A stretch of 46,282 nucleotides of DNA from assembly GCA_016292255.1 (NCBI GenBank), contig JAEEZZ010000010.1, positions 1 to 46,282 on the forward strand. The letters run 5' to 3'. The DNA is from Oscillospiraceae bacterium. Lineage in GTDB: Bacteria > Bacillota > Clostridia > Oscillospirales > Oscillospiraceae. The translations under genes and the position numbers were made by a program. Positions 32,069-40,964 of this stretch are shown piece by piece; positions within the stretch are counted from its first letter, which is position 1, and each line of letters begins with the position of its first letter. A model generated the notes under the pieces. That model was not told where the DNA came from. It made no database searches and was given only the letters and a program-made list of their open reading frames with translations.

Positions 32069-32749
32069 ATGAACAGACCAATTACAACACTATTTATGCT
32101 GATGTCGGTGGACGGCAAGATCAGCACCGGCTCCACAGACGAGCTGGACATGGATCGGGATTTCCCGAAGATCCCCGGCGTCAGGGAAGGACTGCATCAA
32201 TACTATGAGATCGAGCAGACCACCGATCTGTGGTCCTTCAATACGGGACGAGTACAGAACAAGATGGGCGTCAACGAAAAGGAAATGCCGCCCAAAACGC
32301 CGGTATCCTTCGTCCTGCTGGACAATCATCATCTGACGGGGCACGGCGTCCGGTACTTCTGCGCGCTTTCCAAGCAAGCTGTGGTGATTACATCGAATCC
32401 CGCTCATCCCGCTTTCCGCGTGGACGCCGACAACTTACATATCATCTACCGGGAGCGTCCTTCTCTGGGGGCCGCTCTGGAGCAATTAAAGAAGGAATGC
32501 GGCTGCGAGCGTCTGACCGTCCAGTCCGGTGGCACGGTGAACGGCCTGTTCTTGCGGGAAAAGCTGCTGGACTATGTGGATATCGTTGTAGCTCCGGTCT
32601 TGATCGGCGGCAGGGATACCCCTACCTTGATCGACGGCAGATCGTTGGTTTCCACCACGGAGCTTTCTGAATTGGGCCCGCTGAAGCTGCTGGACTGCTC
32701 CGTGCTTCGGGATTCCTATCTGCGGCTTCGGTATGAAGTGATCAAATGA
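32069..32749 (+). CDS. RibD C-terminal-type reductase
   Basis: The 226-residue protein matches the dihydrofolate-reductase-like RibD C-terminal domain: ITTLFMLMSVDGKIS at the start, VQSGGTVNGLFLREKLLDYVDIVVAPVLIGG in the middle and LLDCSVLRDSYLRLRYEV at the end. In riboflavin synthesis this domain reduces a pyrimidine intermediate with NADPH; stand-alone copies outside rib operons have unknown substrates. AGAGGTGA precedes the ATG. The end overlaps the HAD gene start (ATGA), implying coupling. Confidence 0.82.
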   Translation: MNRPITTLFMLMSVDGKISTGSTDELDMDRDFPKIPGVREGLHQYYEIEQTTDLWSFNTGRVQNKMGVNEKEMPPKTPVSFVLLDNHHLTGHGVRYFCALSKQAVVITSNPAHPAFRVDADNLHIIYRERPSLGAALEQLKKECGCERLTVQSGGTVNGLFLREKLLDYVDIVVAPVLIGGRDTPTLIDGRSLVSTTELSELGPLKLLDCSVLRDSYLRLRYEVIK

Positions 32750-33411
32750 AACAGATTCGCTGGATTTTCTTCGACGTCGGCTCGACACTGGTGGACGAGG
32801 AGGAAGCCTATCGGCACCGCGTCCGGGACATGATCCGCGGCACGCCGGTCACGGTGGAACAGTATTATGAGAAGCGCGTCCAATTTGCCAAAGCGGGGTA
32901 CAACGGCGACCAAAAGGCAATCGATTATTTCGGCCTGAGCAAAACGCCCTGGCACAGCGAGGACGAGACGCCGTTTGTGGACTGCGCCCAGACTCTGCAA
33001 GCACTGCGAGATCAGGGATATCGGCTTGGCGTCATTGCAAATCAGGAGCCCGGGACGAAGGCGCGGCTCGACGGGTGGGGCCTGGGCCGATTCTTTTCCG
33101 TGATTGCCGCCTCCGCAGAGCTGGGCGTCGCCAAGCCCAACCGGGAAATCTTCCTGCGGGCCCTGGAGCTGGCAAACTGCAAGCCGGAGCACGCCGTCAT
33201 GGTGGGCGACCGCCTGGACAACGATATCCGTCCCGCTAAGGAGCTGGGGATGACGACGATCCGAATTCGGAAGGGGCTTGCAATCTATATGAAGCCGACC
33301 TGCGAGGCCGAAATTCCGGATTATACGGTAGATTGCCTTGCAGAGATCCCGGCCCTGCTCCATCCGCTTTCGTTCTGTAGGGGCGGCCAATGGCCGCCAG
33401 CCCGAGGCTGA
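32746..33411 (+). CDS. HAD-superfamily hydrolase
   Basis: The 221-residue protein is a HAD-type phosphatase: motif I FFDVGSTLVD (nucleophile Asp, but Gly where the second Asp usually lies), motif II near VIANQ, Lys in GVAKPN, and motif IV GDRLDNDI. The cap is helical and short. The natural C-terminus probably ended near ALLHPLSF; the last dozen residues (CRGGQWPPARG) and the stop come from a REP-like palindrome that overlaps the gene end. Substrate unknown, probably a small phosphate ester. Confidence 0.8.
   Translation: MKQIRWIFFDVGSTLVDEEEAYRHRVRDMIRGTPVTVEQYYEKRVQFAKAGYNGDQKAIDYFGLSKTPWHSEDETPFVDCAQTLQALRDQGYRLGVIANQEPGTKARLDGWGLGRFFSVIAASAELGVAKPNREIFLRALELANCKPEHAVMVGDRLDNDIRPAKELGMTTIRIRKGLAIYMKPTCEAEIPDYTVDCLAEIPALLHPLSFCRGGQWPPARG
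33377..33409. repeat. REP-like palindrome overlapping a gene end
   Basis: It consists of GTAGGGGCGG, then arms GGCGGCCA (33382-33389) and TGGCCGCC (33391-33398), then a small AGCC/GGCT hairpin. It shares the GTAGGGGCGG core with the repeat at 1708-1784. Confidence 0.65.
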
Positions 33412-33470
33412 AAGCTGGCAGCGATTGCCATAATAATCCTAACCGAAACAAGAAATGAGATGAGACAACC

Positions 33471-34250
33471 ATGGCTGAAATGAATGCTACTGATACCGTA
33501 CAAAAGCAATACCAGACCACAGACAAACTGACGCGGAGAATCTCAATTCACGAGAAGTATTCCACAAACCGCCAGGGCTTCGGGCCGTGGATCGTCTCGC
33601 ATTATCAATTCCAGGAAGGCGCAAGGGTGTTGGAGCTTGGCTGCGGGACCGGTAGCATGTGGAAGGGGCAGGAAGCGCTGATCCGCCGCTGCTCGGAGCT
33701 GATTCTGACGGATTTGTCTCCCGCCATGGTGGCTGCCGCACGGGAAACGCTGGGAAGTCAAGCGCCGCTGCGTTACACGATTGCGGACATTCAAAAGCTG
33801 CCCTTTCCGGATTCGAGCTTTGACGCGGTGATCGCCAACATGATGCTCTACCACGTGCCGGATCTGGAAGCGGGCCTGTCCGAGGTCCGGCGCGTGCTGA
33901 AGCCAAACGGCCAATTCTATGCCGCCACCTACGGCGAGCATGGGATCGTGGCGCGTCTGTGTGAGATCCTGTCTCCGTTGGGTCTCCGGGACGATACGAA
34001 TAAGAACTTTACCCTCCAAAACGGCGGCTCCGTTCTGCGCCGATTCTTCCCGAGCGTTGAGCGCTTTGACTATCCGGACAGTTTGCGAGTCACAAATGTG
34101 GAGGATATCATCGACTATCTGTATTCCCTCCCGTCTATGGAAGCGGTTCACAGCCTGCCAAGAGCGCAGATTCGCGACTGCCTGGTTGATGCCATGCGGG
34201 ATGGGATTTTGGAACTGCCAAAGGAATACGGGTTGTTTATTGCTGAGTGA
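33471..34250 (+). CDS. Class I SAM-dependent methyltransferase
   Basis: The 259-residue enzyme has motif I VLELGCGTGSMW, acidic ILTDLSPAM, DIQKLPFPDSSFDAVIANMMLYHV and VRRVLKPNGQFY, the standard order of a UbiE/MenG-like small-molecule methyltransferase. It is not closely similar to the other methyltransferase at 29126. The substrate is unknown. The stop precedes the next ATG by seven bases, so it is probably co-transcribed with the phosphotransferase. Confidence 0.82.
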   Translation: MAEMNATDTVQKQYQTTDKLTRRISIHEKYSTNRQGFGPWIVSHYQFQEGARVLELGCGTGSMWKGQEALIRRCSELILTDLSPAMVAAARETLGSQAPLRYTIADIQKLPFPDSSFDAVIANMMLYHVPDLEAGLSEVRRVLKPNGQFYAATYGEHGIVARLCEILSPLGLRDDTNKNFTLQNGGSVLRRFFPSVERFDYPDSLRVTNVEDIIDYLYSLPSMEAVHSLPRAQIRDCLVDAMRDGILELPKEYGLFIAE

Positions 34251-34257
34251 GGGGTAT

Positions 34258-35178
34258 ATGATTACAAAAGAAACCGTACAGGCCAAGCTCGCGGCTTGGG
34301 GCCTGCAAAATTTGCCCGTTGAAGCGCATTGGAACCCGAATACCGGAGAGCGCTTTGCCAATACCTGGCGCGTCGGCGACGACCTGTTTTTCAAGGTCGG
34401 CACCGACCTTGACGGCCTGCGGACGCATATCGCCCTATCCAAGGCCCTGACGCGGCAGGGCTTTGCCGTGTCGCTCCCGGTGCAGACTCTGGATGGCAGG
34501 GACTACCTCGCCGAGGACGGGCACTGCTGCAGCCTGTCGAGGCGGGTGGACGGGACGACGCTGGAAAAACAACTGCTGTTCGCGCCGGACGGGGAAGCGC
34601 TTGCGCGTAAGCTGGGACAGGCCATCGGCAGACTGGATGCCGCCCTGGCGGGCTTTGACATTCCCTGCGAAGCGTCGGATTTGTCACAGACGATGAAGAC
34701 GTGGGGCCTTCCCGGCCTACGCAAGCTCTGCACGCTGGACGAAGGCTTTTATCAGCAGTTTCTGCCTGCCCTGGAGCGCCTCTGGCCCCAGCTTCCGCAG
34801 CAGATGATCCACCGTGACCCCAATCCGGGAAACGTGCTGGTCAGGGACGGGGAGATCGTCGGCTTTCTGGACTTTGAACTCAGCCAGATCAGCGCCAGAC
34901 TCTGTGACCCCTGTTATGCGGCAATGGCGATCCTGTCGGAGAGCTTTGCCGAGCACCGGGATCAGTGGCCCGGCCTGCTGCACGCAATTCTGGAAGGCTA
35001 CGACGAAACTGCGCAGCTGACCGAGACAGAAAAAGAGGCAATCCCCTATATCCTGTTCAGCATCCAGATCACCTGCACGGTCTGGTTCTCCGAACAGCCC
35101 TGTTTCCAAGAACTGGCCGAAACAAACCTGCAAATACTGAAATGGATGATGGAAAGCGAAAACTGCTTGTACAAATAA
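34258..35178 (+). CDS. Aminoglycoside-phosphotransferase-family kinase
   Basis: The 306-residue protein has the motifs IHRDPNPGNVL (His185, catalytic Asp187, Asn192) and FLDFELS (metal-binding Asp205), giving a complete APH active site. The N-terminal half (RFANTWRVGDDLFFKVGT) is the nucleotide-binding lobe. Substrate unknown. GAGGGG lies just upstream of the ATG at 34258. It is the last gene of the array; no clear terminator was seen before the next promoter. Confidence 0.82.
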   Translation: MITKETVQAKLAAWGLQNLPVEAHWNPNTGERFANTWRVGDDLFFKVGTDLDGLRTHIALSKALTRQGFAVSLPVQTLDGRDYLAEDGHCCSLSRRVDGTTLEKQLLFAPDGEALARKLGQAIGRLDAALAGFDIPCEASDLSQTMKTWGLPGLRKLCTLDEGFYQQFLPALERLWPQLPQQMIHRDPNPGNVLVRDGEIVGFLDFELSQISARLCDPCYAAMAILSESFAEHRDQWPGLLHAILEGYDETAQLTETEKEAIPYILFSIQITCTVWFSEQPCFQELAETNLQILKWMMESENCLYK

Positions 35179-35237
35179 TAAGGAAATCTGTTTGCGAAAT
35201 AATTTGAAAACTGTTCGTGTTAATATATGGAAAACTC

Positions 35238-35266
35238 TTGAAATATTAGAGTCAATCTGATACAAT
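35238..35266 (+). promoter_or_regulatory. Sigma-A promoter of the polysaccharide operon
   Basis: TTGAAA (35238-35243), a 17-base spacer and TACAAT (35261-35266), about 160 bases upstream of the first gene. The leader 35270-35427 is AT-rich; I recognise no riboswitch or anti-termination element in it. Confidence 0.7.
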
Positions 35267-35427
35267 ATATTGAACTATGGTAGGCTAATCACGCAAAATG
35301 CGGAGTCGTATCGACGCGCTTCGGCAGAAGTGGCATCATTTCAAAACTGGGAAGCAGAGCGTATGGCACTATAGGTTAAACAAATAGTCAAATCAATCGA
35401 AATATTGAAGACTGAGAGTTGGTTTTT

Positions 35428-36762
35428 ATGCAAAGACGTGTTATTCCTTTTAGCCCTCCTGATATTAGCGAACTTGAAATAGCAGAGGTCGTTGCAGCGT
35501 TGCGATCCGGTTGGATCACGACCGGCCCGAGAACGAAGTTGCTTGAATCCCGCCTTGCCGCCTATATCGAGACCGGCCGTACGGATGTGGATTGCACGAC
35601 GCAGGAAGCAAGCAAGAAATACAGCCAGCGCGTGGCCTGCCTCAGTTCCGCAACCGCTGCCGAAGAATTGAATCTCCGCATTCTCGGCGTTGGCCCCGGC
35701 GACGAGGTAATCGTGCCCGCCTATACGTATACGGCAACTGTCTCTGCTGCAATTCACTGCGGTGCTACGGTGAAGTTTGTCGACATTCAAAAAGACGGCG
35801 ATCCTGTTACGCATGCGCCCGAGATGGATTACGACAAGCTGGAAGCAGCAATCGGCCCGAAGACAAAAGCGGTAATCCCGGTCGATCTAGGCGGCATTGT
35901 TTGTGATTATGACAGGATTTTTGAGATCGTAGAGAGAAAGAAAAGCCTGTTTACGCCGATTAACGATCACAGCGATCCGCTGAAGGATCTGGGAAGCAGA
36001 ATACAGCAGAGCATTGGACGCGTGGCCGTTGTATGTGACGCGGCCCATGCCCTTGGCGCAAGCCGTGTAGTCGGCGGACAGAAGAAGTACGTCGGTGCCA
36101 TCGCAGATTTTACGTCGTTCAGTTTCCATGCCGTGAAAAACTTCACAACAGCCGAAGGCGGCGCAAGCGCTTGGAAACATATTAAGAGCGTTGAGGACGC
36201 CGAAATCTACAAAATGTACCAGCTCCTGTCCCTCCATGGTCAGAACAAGGATGCTCTGGCGAAGACAAAAGTCGGTGCTTGGGAATATGACATTATCGGG
36301 CCTTGGTACAAGTGCAATATGACCGATATCATGGCTGCGATAGGTCTCCGTCAGCTCGACCGTTACCTTGGCCTGCTGGAGCGAAGATCAGAGATTATCA
36401 AGCGCTATGAAGTGGTCTGCGATGCGTTGGGAATCTGCCATTTGATACACCACGTGGAGGGGATGGATAGCTCCAACCACCTGTATTTGATTCGGGTTCC
36501 TGGAATCGATGTGGAAACCAGAAATTTGATTATTGAAAAAATGGCGGAGCACGGCGTCGCCACCAACGTCCACTACAAGCCGCTGCCGATGATGACAGCC
36601 TACGGCGGGGATTGTGGGGAATATCCGAATGCGTATGACTATTACCACAACCTGATTACCCTCCCGTTGCACACGCGACTGAGCGATGAGGACGTGGAGT
36701 ACGTATGCGAGACGCTTCGAGCAGTGATCGCAGAGGGCAGCAGGGTAGAGGGAAACGTATGA
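35428..36762 (+). CDS. DegT/DnrJ/EryC1-family sugar aminotransferase
   Basis: The 444-residue PLP enzyme transfers an amino group to a nucleotide-linked keto-sugar. The PLP lysine is Lys237 in SFHAVKNFTTAEGG. SSATAAEELNL, DEVIVPAYTYTATVSA and DAAHALGA form the rest of the cofactor pocket, and NVHYKPLPMM is the usual C-terminal substrate loop. It is about 60 residues longer than the family average because of an insertion around VERKKSLFTPINDHSDP. The product is probably a UDP-linked aminosugar. ATG 35428 is preferred; its ribosome site (GAGAG) is weak. The stop overlaps the ATP-grasp ATG. Confidence 0.87.
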   Translation: MQRRVIPFSPPDISELEIAEVVAALRSGWITTGPRTKLLESRLAAYIETGRTDVDCTTQEASKKYSQRVACLSSATAAEELNLRILGVGPGDEVIVPAYTYTATVSAAIHCGATVKFVDIQKDGDPVTHAPEMDYDKLEAAIGPKTKAVIPVDLGGIVCDYDRIFEIVERKKSLFTPINDHSDPLKDLGSRIQQSIGRVAVVCDAAHALGASRVVGGQKKYVGAIADFTSFSFHAVKNFTTAEGGASAWKHIKSVEDAEIYKMYQLLSLHGQNKDALAKTKVGAWEYDIIGPWYKCNMTDIMAAIGLRQLDRYLGLLERRSEIIKRYEVVCDALGICHLIHHVEGMDSSNHLYLIRVPGIDVETRNLIIEKMAEHGVATNVHYKPLPMMTAYGGDCGEYPNAYDYYHNLITLPLHTRLSDEDVEYVCETLRAVIAEGSRVEGNV

Positions 36763-37949
36763 GAAGGCTGTTGATTGTTGGCGCTTCGATTTTACAGCTT
36801 CCGGCTATACTGAAAGCAAAAGAGATGGGCTTTTGTGTTGCGGTTGCAGATTATAATCCGAATGCGATAGGCATCTCCTACGCCGATCAATTTTACAACG
36901 TCAGCACTATTGATGAAGAGGGTATAACCCGAGCAGCCAAGGAGTTTGGCCCCGATGGAATTATGACGCTTGCGACGGACATGCCAATGCGGGCAGTCGC
37001 AAGGGCCTGCGCAGCCTGCGGATTGAAGGGAATTGATTACGAAACATCGGTTCGCGCGACAGACAAGGGAGAGATGATCCGGGCATTTGAAGCGCACAAT
37101 GTTATGCGGCCTTGGTATGTGATAGTGAAAGATGCGGAGACAATACCAGACCTGGTGCATAAGATTTCTTATCCCTGTATTTTGAAACCGGTTGATAACG
37201 CGGGAAGCCGGGGCGTGGTTCTGTGCCATGGTGAGGCTGAGCTTCGAGCCGGATATGTATATGCGCAGCAAGAGTCCCGAAGCGGCGCGGTTATCATTGA
37301 GGAGTTTTTGCAGGGACCGGAGTTTAGTGTCGAGATCATTGTTGTGGATGGCGTCCCCCACGTCCTCCAGATAACTGACAAACTGACGACCGGCACGCCG
37401 CACTTCGTAGAAATGGGACATACGCAACCGACGGCTCAGAGCGATGATATTCAGAGCCAAATTCGAAAAGTGGCGTGTGCGGCGGTTCAAGCGGTGGGGA
37501 TTCACACCGGCCCCGCCCATGTGGAACTGATTTTGACGCGGGATGGTCCCAAAATGGTTGAGCTTGGCGCCCGAATGGGCGGGGATTGTATTACGACGCA
37601 TCTTGTTCCTCTCTCTACTGGAATTGACATGATTCGGGCGACGATCGACCTTGCCTGCGGGGATTCTCCGGACATTACGCCAAAGTGGAACAAGGGAGCG
37701 GCAATCCGCTACTTTGAGACGAATTGTGGCGTGCTGGCCGGTATTACGGGCGATGAGACAGCGCGCCGCATGCCGGGGATACGTGAAGTGGTATTTACAA
37801 AACACCCAGGAGACCGCGTCGGTGAGATTCAAAGCAGCACGGATCGGGTCGGGCTTGTGATTGCGCAGGCTGATACAAGGGAAGAAGCGGTTTATTGCTG
37901 TGAACGGGCGATAGCCGCGGTCAACATTCAGGTTGAGCCTTTTTCGTAG
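36759..37949 (+). CDS. ATP-grasp ligase (carboxylate-amine ligase family)
   Basis: The 396-residue protein has an N-terminal Rossmann-like half (LLIVGASILQLPAI), the ATP-grasp Lys in YPCILKPVDNAGSRGV, EEFLQGPEFSVEI, and metal-binding residues in ELGARMGGD. Family members join a carboxylate to an amine through an acyl-phosphate, as in dipeptide and amino-acid ligases. The start codon overlaps the aminotransferase stop (ATGA), so the two are made together. It could attach an amino acid to the aminosugar, which is inference. A different ATP-grasp gene is three positions later. Confidence 0.82.
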   Translation: MRRLLIVGASILQLPAILKAKEMGFCVAVADYNPNAIGISYADQFYNVSTIDEEGITRAAKEFGPDGIMTLATDMPMRAVARACAACGLKGIDYETSVRATDKGEMIRAFEAHNVMRPWYVIVKDAETIPDLVHKISYPCILKPVDNAGSRGVVLCHGEAELRAGYVYAQQESRSGAVIIEEFLQGPEFSVEIIVVDGVPHVLQITDKLTTGTPHFVEMGHTQPTAQSDDIQSQIRKVACAAVQAVGIHTGPAHVELILTRDGPKMVELGARMGGDCITTHLVPLSTGIDMIRATIDLACGDSPDITPKWNKGAAIRYFETNCGVLAGITGDETARRMPGIREVVFTKHPGDRVGEIQSSTDRVGLVIAQADTREEAVYCCERAIAAVNIQVEPFS

Positions 37950-37962
37950 AGGAGCTGAGAAG

Positions 37963-38619
37963 ATGTACAGGCACTTTGTAAAAAGACTTTTGGATATTTT
38001 GTTTTCGTTGATCGGAATGCCGTTTTTGTTGCTGGCGATACTCATTGTTGGGCCGATGATTTGGCTTTCGGACCATGGTTCGATTTTCTACGTTGCGGAT
38101 CGCCGCGGCTACAAGGGCAAGATTTTTAAAATGTTCAAATTTCGCAGCATGAAGATGAACGCACCGCTTCTCCGAAACGCGGATGGCTCCGCTTACACGG
38201 GAAGCGATGACCCGCGTGTCACGAAGATCGGCCGCATCTTGCGCAAAACCTCTGTGGACGAATTGCCGCAGCTAATCAACGTACTCAAGGGCGATATGAG
38301 CCTTGTTGGTCCAAGACCCACGCTGACAGGCGGAAAATATGAGGATTTGGACATGGTCGGCAAGAAACGCCTGGAGGCGCGTCCTGGTATCACGGGCTAT
38401 ACCCAAGCCTATTTCAGAAATTCAATCTCACAAGAAGAAAAGTTCCGTTTGGATTGCGAGTATGCTGATCGGTTGTCCTTGGGCTTAGATTTGAAAATTC
38501 TTTTTAAGACTATTTGCAGTGTGATGAAAGCGGAGAATGTAAACGCGACACAGTCAGTTGCCGCGCGAGCAGAGAAACCTACAGAGAAAAAGTTAACGGA
38601 AGATGGGATGATTGAGTAG
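37963..38619 (+). CDS. Initiating sugar-phosphate transferase (PglC/WcaJ-type)
   Basis: The 218-residue enzyme is a monotopic phosphoglycosyl transferase that loads the first sugar phosphate onto undecaprenyl phosphate. It has a membrane re-entrant helix (KRLLDILFSLIGMPFLLLAILIV), the basic stretch FKFRSMKMN, the catalytic Asp-Glu pair in SVDELPQLINVL, then GDMSLVGPRP and RPGITGY. The C-terminal 30 residues are polar and variable. GGAG lies 8 bases before ATG 37963. It defines this operon as a lipid-linked glycan pathway. Confidence 0.9.
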   Translation: MYRHFVKRLLDILFSLIGMPFLLLAILIVGPMIWLSDHGSIFYVADRRGYKGKIFKMFKFRSMKMNAPLLRNADGSAYTGSDDPRVTKIGRILRKTSVDELPQLINVLKGDMSLVGPRPTLTGGKYEDLDMVGKKRLEARPGITGYTQAYFRNSISQEEKFRLDCEYADRLSLGLDLKILFKTICSVMKAENVNATQSVAARAEKPTEKKLTEDGMIE

Positions 38620-38621
38620 AT

Positions 38622-39899
38622 ATGCAATATCAAGAATTAAAGGGAAAGCGCCTGTTGGTTTTGGGCGGAAGCCTATGGAAGGAAGCAATTGAGGCGTTCG
38701 CGGAGGAAAACGAGATTACGTTGCTTGCAACTGGAAATGACCGTTCGGCGGGCATCTTTGAGATTGCCAAGGAGGCTTATGATGTCGATTCTACAGATGC
38801 AGAGGGAATGAAGCGCCTGATTCGGGACGTCAAAATCGATGGCATCTACATGGGCGGCAGCGAGCCTGTCATCAACGCAGCCTCGGAGTACGTCAACGAG
38901 ATTGGTCTGCCCTGCTACTGTACGAAGCAACAATGGCACAATCTACAGAATAAAACGCTGTTCAAGCAGATGTGCATCGAGTACGGCTTGCCGGTTGCAT
39001 TGCGTTATACCGTGGAGGAACTGATGGCGGGTGACGGGAGGGCTTTCCCTGTTTTTGTCAAGCCGGCTGATGGTTGCGGTAGCAGAGGCTGTTCGGTTTG
39101 CAGTGGCAAGGATACTCTTGCGATGGCGGTTGCGGACGCGCGTAGCAACAGCCCAACACAGACGGAAATCATTGAAAAGTATGTCAAGAATGAGGCAGTC
39201 TGCGTCTTCTATACCTTTTCGAATGGCACTGGCTATTTCTCTGGCTCTGAGGACAAATACCCGGTGCATTACCCCCAGGGCAGCTATGTCGGCGGACTAT
39301 ATCTGTTTCGCAGCCGCTTTGAGGCAGAATTCCGTGCGCGATTCGAGCAGAAGATTCTGGCGCTGTTTCGATCGCTCGAAATCAGAGAAGGCTGTATTTG
39401 GATCGAGGTTTTCCATGACGGGGATCAGTATTTCTTCAATGAAATCGGCTTCCGTGTGGGCGGCACAGTTTCAATATTCCCGGTAAGCTATATGAGCGGG
39501 ATTAATCAAGTCGCGACAGATATTTACTATGCTTTGACCGGGGAAAGCAAACTCCTGAAGGAGCCGGATTTGCTTCAGAATAGTGTTTCCAGAGGCGAGA
39601 ACTACTGCGTCTATGCTTTGCATGTTCGGGCGGGCGTGCTTGCTTCATATGAGGGAATCGAGAAACTGATTGCAGAGAACAACCGAATTGTAACAATCGC
39701 AAGAACCAAACATGCTGGAGAGCAGATTAGGAATACCGGAACTTTCTCTCAAATCGCAGCACTGGTACACTTTGTCTATCGGAATCCGAATGAGCTGTGG
39801 GAAACAATCGAGAAGATTCACCAAACCGTCGAGGTATTGGACGAAAACGGCTCGGATATGGTAGTGCGGATGCTGCGTCGGGAGAGTGTAAATCTTTAG
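38622..39899 (+). CDS. ATP-grasp ligase
   Basis: The 425-residue protein has GKRLLVLGGSLWKEAIEAF at the start, FPVFVKPADGCGSRGCSV as the ATP-grasp lysine strand, IIEKYVKNEAVCV and FFNEIGFRVGG for metal and substrate. It is only distantly similar to the ATP-grasp gene at 36759, so the two probably use different substrates. The gap to the sugar transferase is two bases. With the dehydrogenase that follows, it suggests that an unusual amino acid is made and attached to the glycan (inference). Confidence 0.8.
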   Translation: MQYQELKGKRLLVLGGSLWKEAIEAFAEENEITLLATGNDRSAGIFEIAKEAYDVDSTDAEGMKRLIRDVKIDGIYMGGSEPVINAASEYVNEIGLPCYCTKQQWHNLQNKTLFKQMCIEYGLPVALRYTVEELMAGDGRAFPVFVKPADGCGSRGCSVCSGKDTLAMAVADARSNSPTQTEIIEKYVKNEAVCVFYTFSNGTGYFSGSEDKYPVHYPQGSYVGGLYLFRSRFEAEFRARFEQKILALFRSLEIREGCIWIEVFHDGDQYFFNEIGFRVGGTVSIFPVSYMSGINQVATDIYYALTGESKLLKEPDLLQNSVSRGENYCVYALHVRAGVLASYEGIEKLIAENNRIVTIARTKHAGEQIRNTGTFSQIAALVHFVYRNPNELWETIEKIHQTVEVLDENGSDMVVRMLRRESVNL

Positions 39900-39942
39900 G
39901 GTGTTGAAAGCATTAAAGCGGGCAATTGTGAAGGAGGATATG

Positions 39943-40944
39943 ATGCAATCTAATCCGAATACTTTACTGATCTCAGCAGACAATCAAAGAACGATTCTGG
40001 AGCCACAGCTTGTTGACGCGGTCGGTGTGGTAGAAACGGCATTTCGGAAGAAGGTGGCCGGCGAGGTGCTGCTTCCGGACAAAATCTCTGTTGTTTTTGA
40101 TGAAGCGACGCAAAACCGAATTAACTGTATGCCAGGCGCGCTTTTGAAGGACAATTTATACGGCGTGAAATGGGTTGCGGTTTTCCCGGAAAATCCGAAG
40201 GAGGGCTATCGGAACGTGACAGGTACGATAATCCTTTCGGAGCTGAAGCATGGGCATATGCTTTCCGTGATGGACGCCGGTTACTTGACAGAAATCCGCA
40301 CCGCTGCCGTGGGCGCTACCGCAGCGAAGTATCTTTCACGTGCAGACGCGCAGGCGATCGGTTTTATCGGCGCAGGTCAGCAAGCAAGGCGTCATCTTGA
40401 TATGGTCAAAATTGTACGACCGGGATTGAAAATCTGCTATGTTTCTTCTTTGGCAGACGGTTCAACGGATCGTTTCATTGAAGAGGAGAGTGTCTTACAC
40501 CCGGATATTGAATTCGTTAATTGCCAGGATGACTATGAAAGTGCGGTCAGAAACGCTGATATTATAGTTACGGCAATCAGCGGGCAAGAGCCGATTTTGA
40601 AGGCAAAATGGGTCAAAAAAGGCGCATTTTATATTCATGTTGCCGGCTGGGAAGACGAATACGCCGTTGCAAAGAGTGCTGCAAAAATAGTCTGCGATGA
40701 CTGGGAATGCATTAAACATCGTACACAGACAATCAGTCGGATGTACAAGGAAGGCTTGCTGACAGATGCCGAGATCTATGGGAATCTGGATGAGATCGTG
40801 GCCGGGAATAAACCAGGTCGTGAGAATGCAAATGAATTTATCTATTTCTGCTCAGTAGGGTTGGCCTATATTGACGTGTCCTTTGCCAAATATGTTTATG
40901 AAAAGGCAAAACAGCTTGGCATTGGAACTGATTTTGCTTTCTGA
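39943..40944 (+). CDS. Ornithine-cyclodeaminase / mu-crystallin-family dehydrogenase
   Basis: The 333-residue protein has the NAD-binding turn GFIGAGQQARRHLD after the family's SVMDAGYLTEIRTAAVGATAAKYLSR segment, and VTAISGQEPIL later. Members include ornithine cyclodeaminase, alanine dehydrogenases and SbnB-like amino-acid dehydrogenases. Activity cannot be fixed from sequence. Presence inside a glycan operon between an ATP-grasp ligase and a glycosyltransferase is unusual and fits supply of a special amino acid. ATG 39943 is preferred to 39940 because of GGAGG spacing; the upstream GTG at 39901 is unlikely. Confidence 0.8.
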   Translation: MQSNPNTLLISADNQRTILEPQLVDAVGVVETAFRKKVAGEVLLPDKISVVFDEATQNRINCMPGALLKDNLYGVKWVAVFPENPKEGYRNVTGTIILSELKHGHMLSVMDAGYLTEIRTAAVGATAAKYLSRADAQAIGFIGAGQQARRHLDMVKIVRPGLKICYVSSLADGSTDRFIEEESVLHPDIEFVNCQDDYESAVRNADIIVTAISGQEPILKAKWVKKGAFYIHVAGWEDEYAVAKSAAKIVCDDWECIKHRTQTISRMYKEGLLTDAEIYGNLDEIVAGNKPGRENANEFIYFCSVGLAYIDVSFAKYVYEKAKQLGIGTDFAF

Positions 40945-40964
40945 ACAAAGGTGGAGCGCTTTTC

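Noticed and set aside
26954-35178. Integron-like gene cassette array
   Set aside because: No integrase and no recognisable attC-type palindromes between genes; several genes overlap by ATGA, leaving no room for attachment sites.
36792-38045. 417-residue minus-strand open frame opposite the ATP-grasp gene
   Set aside because: The plus-strand frame has clear ATP-grasp motifs and couplings; the opposite frame shows no family or start signal.
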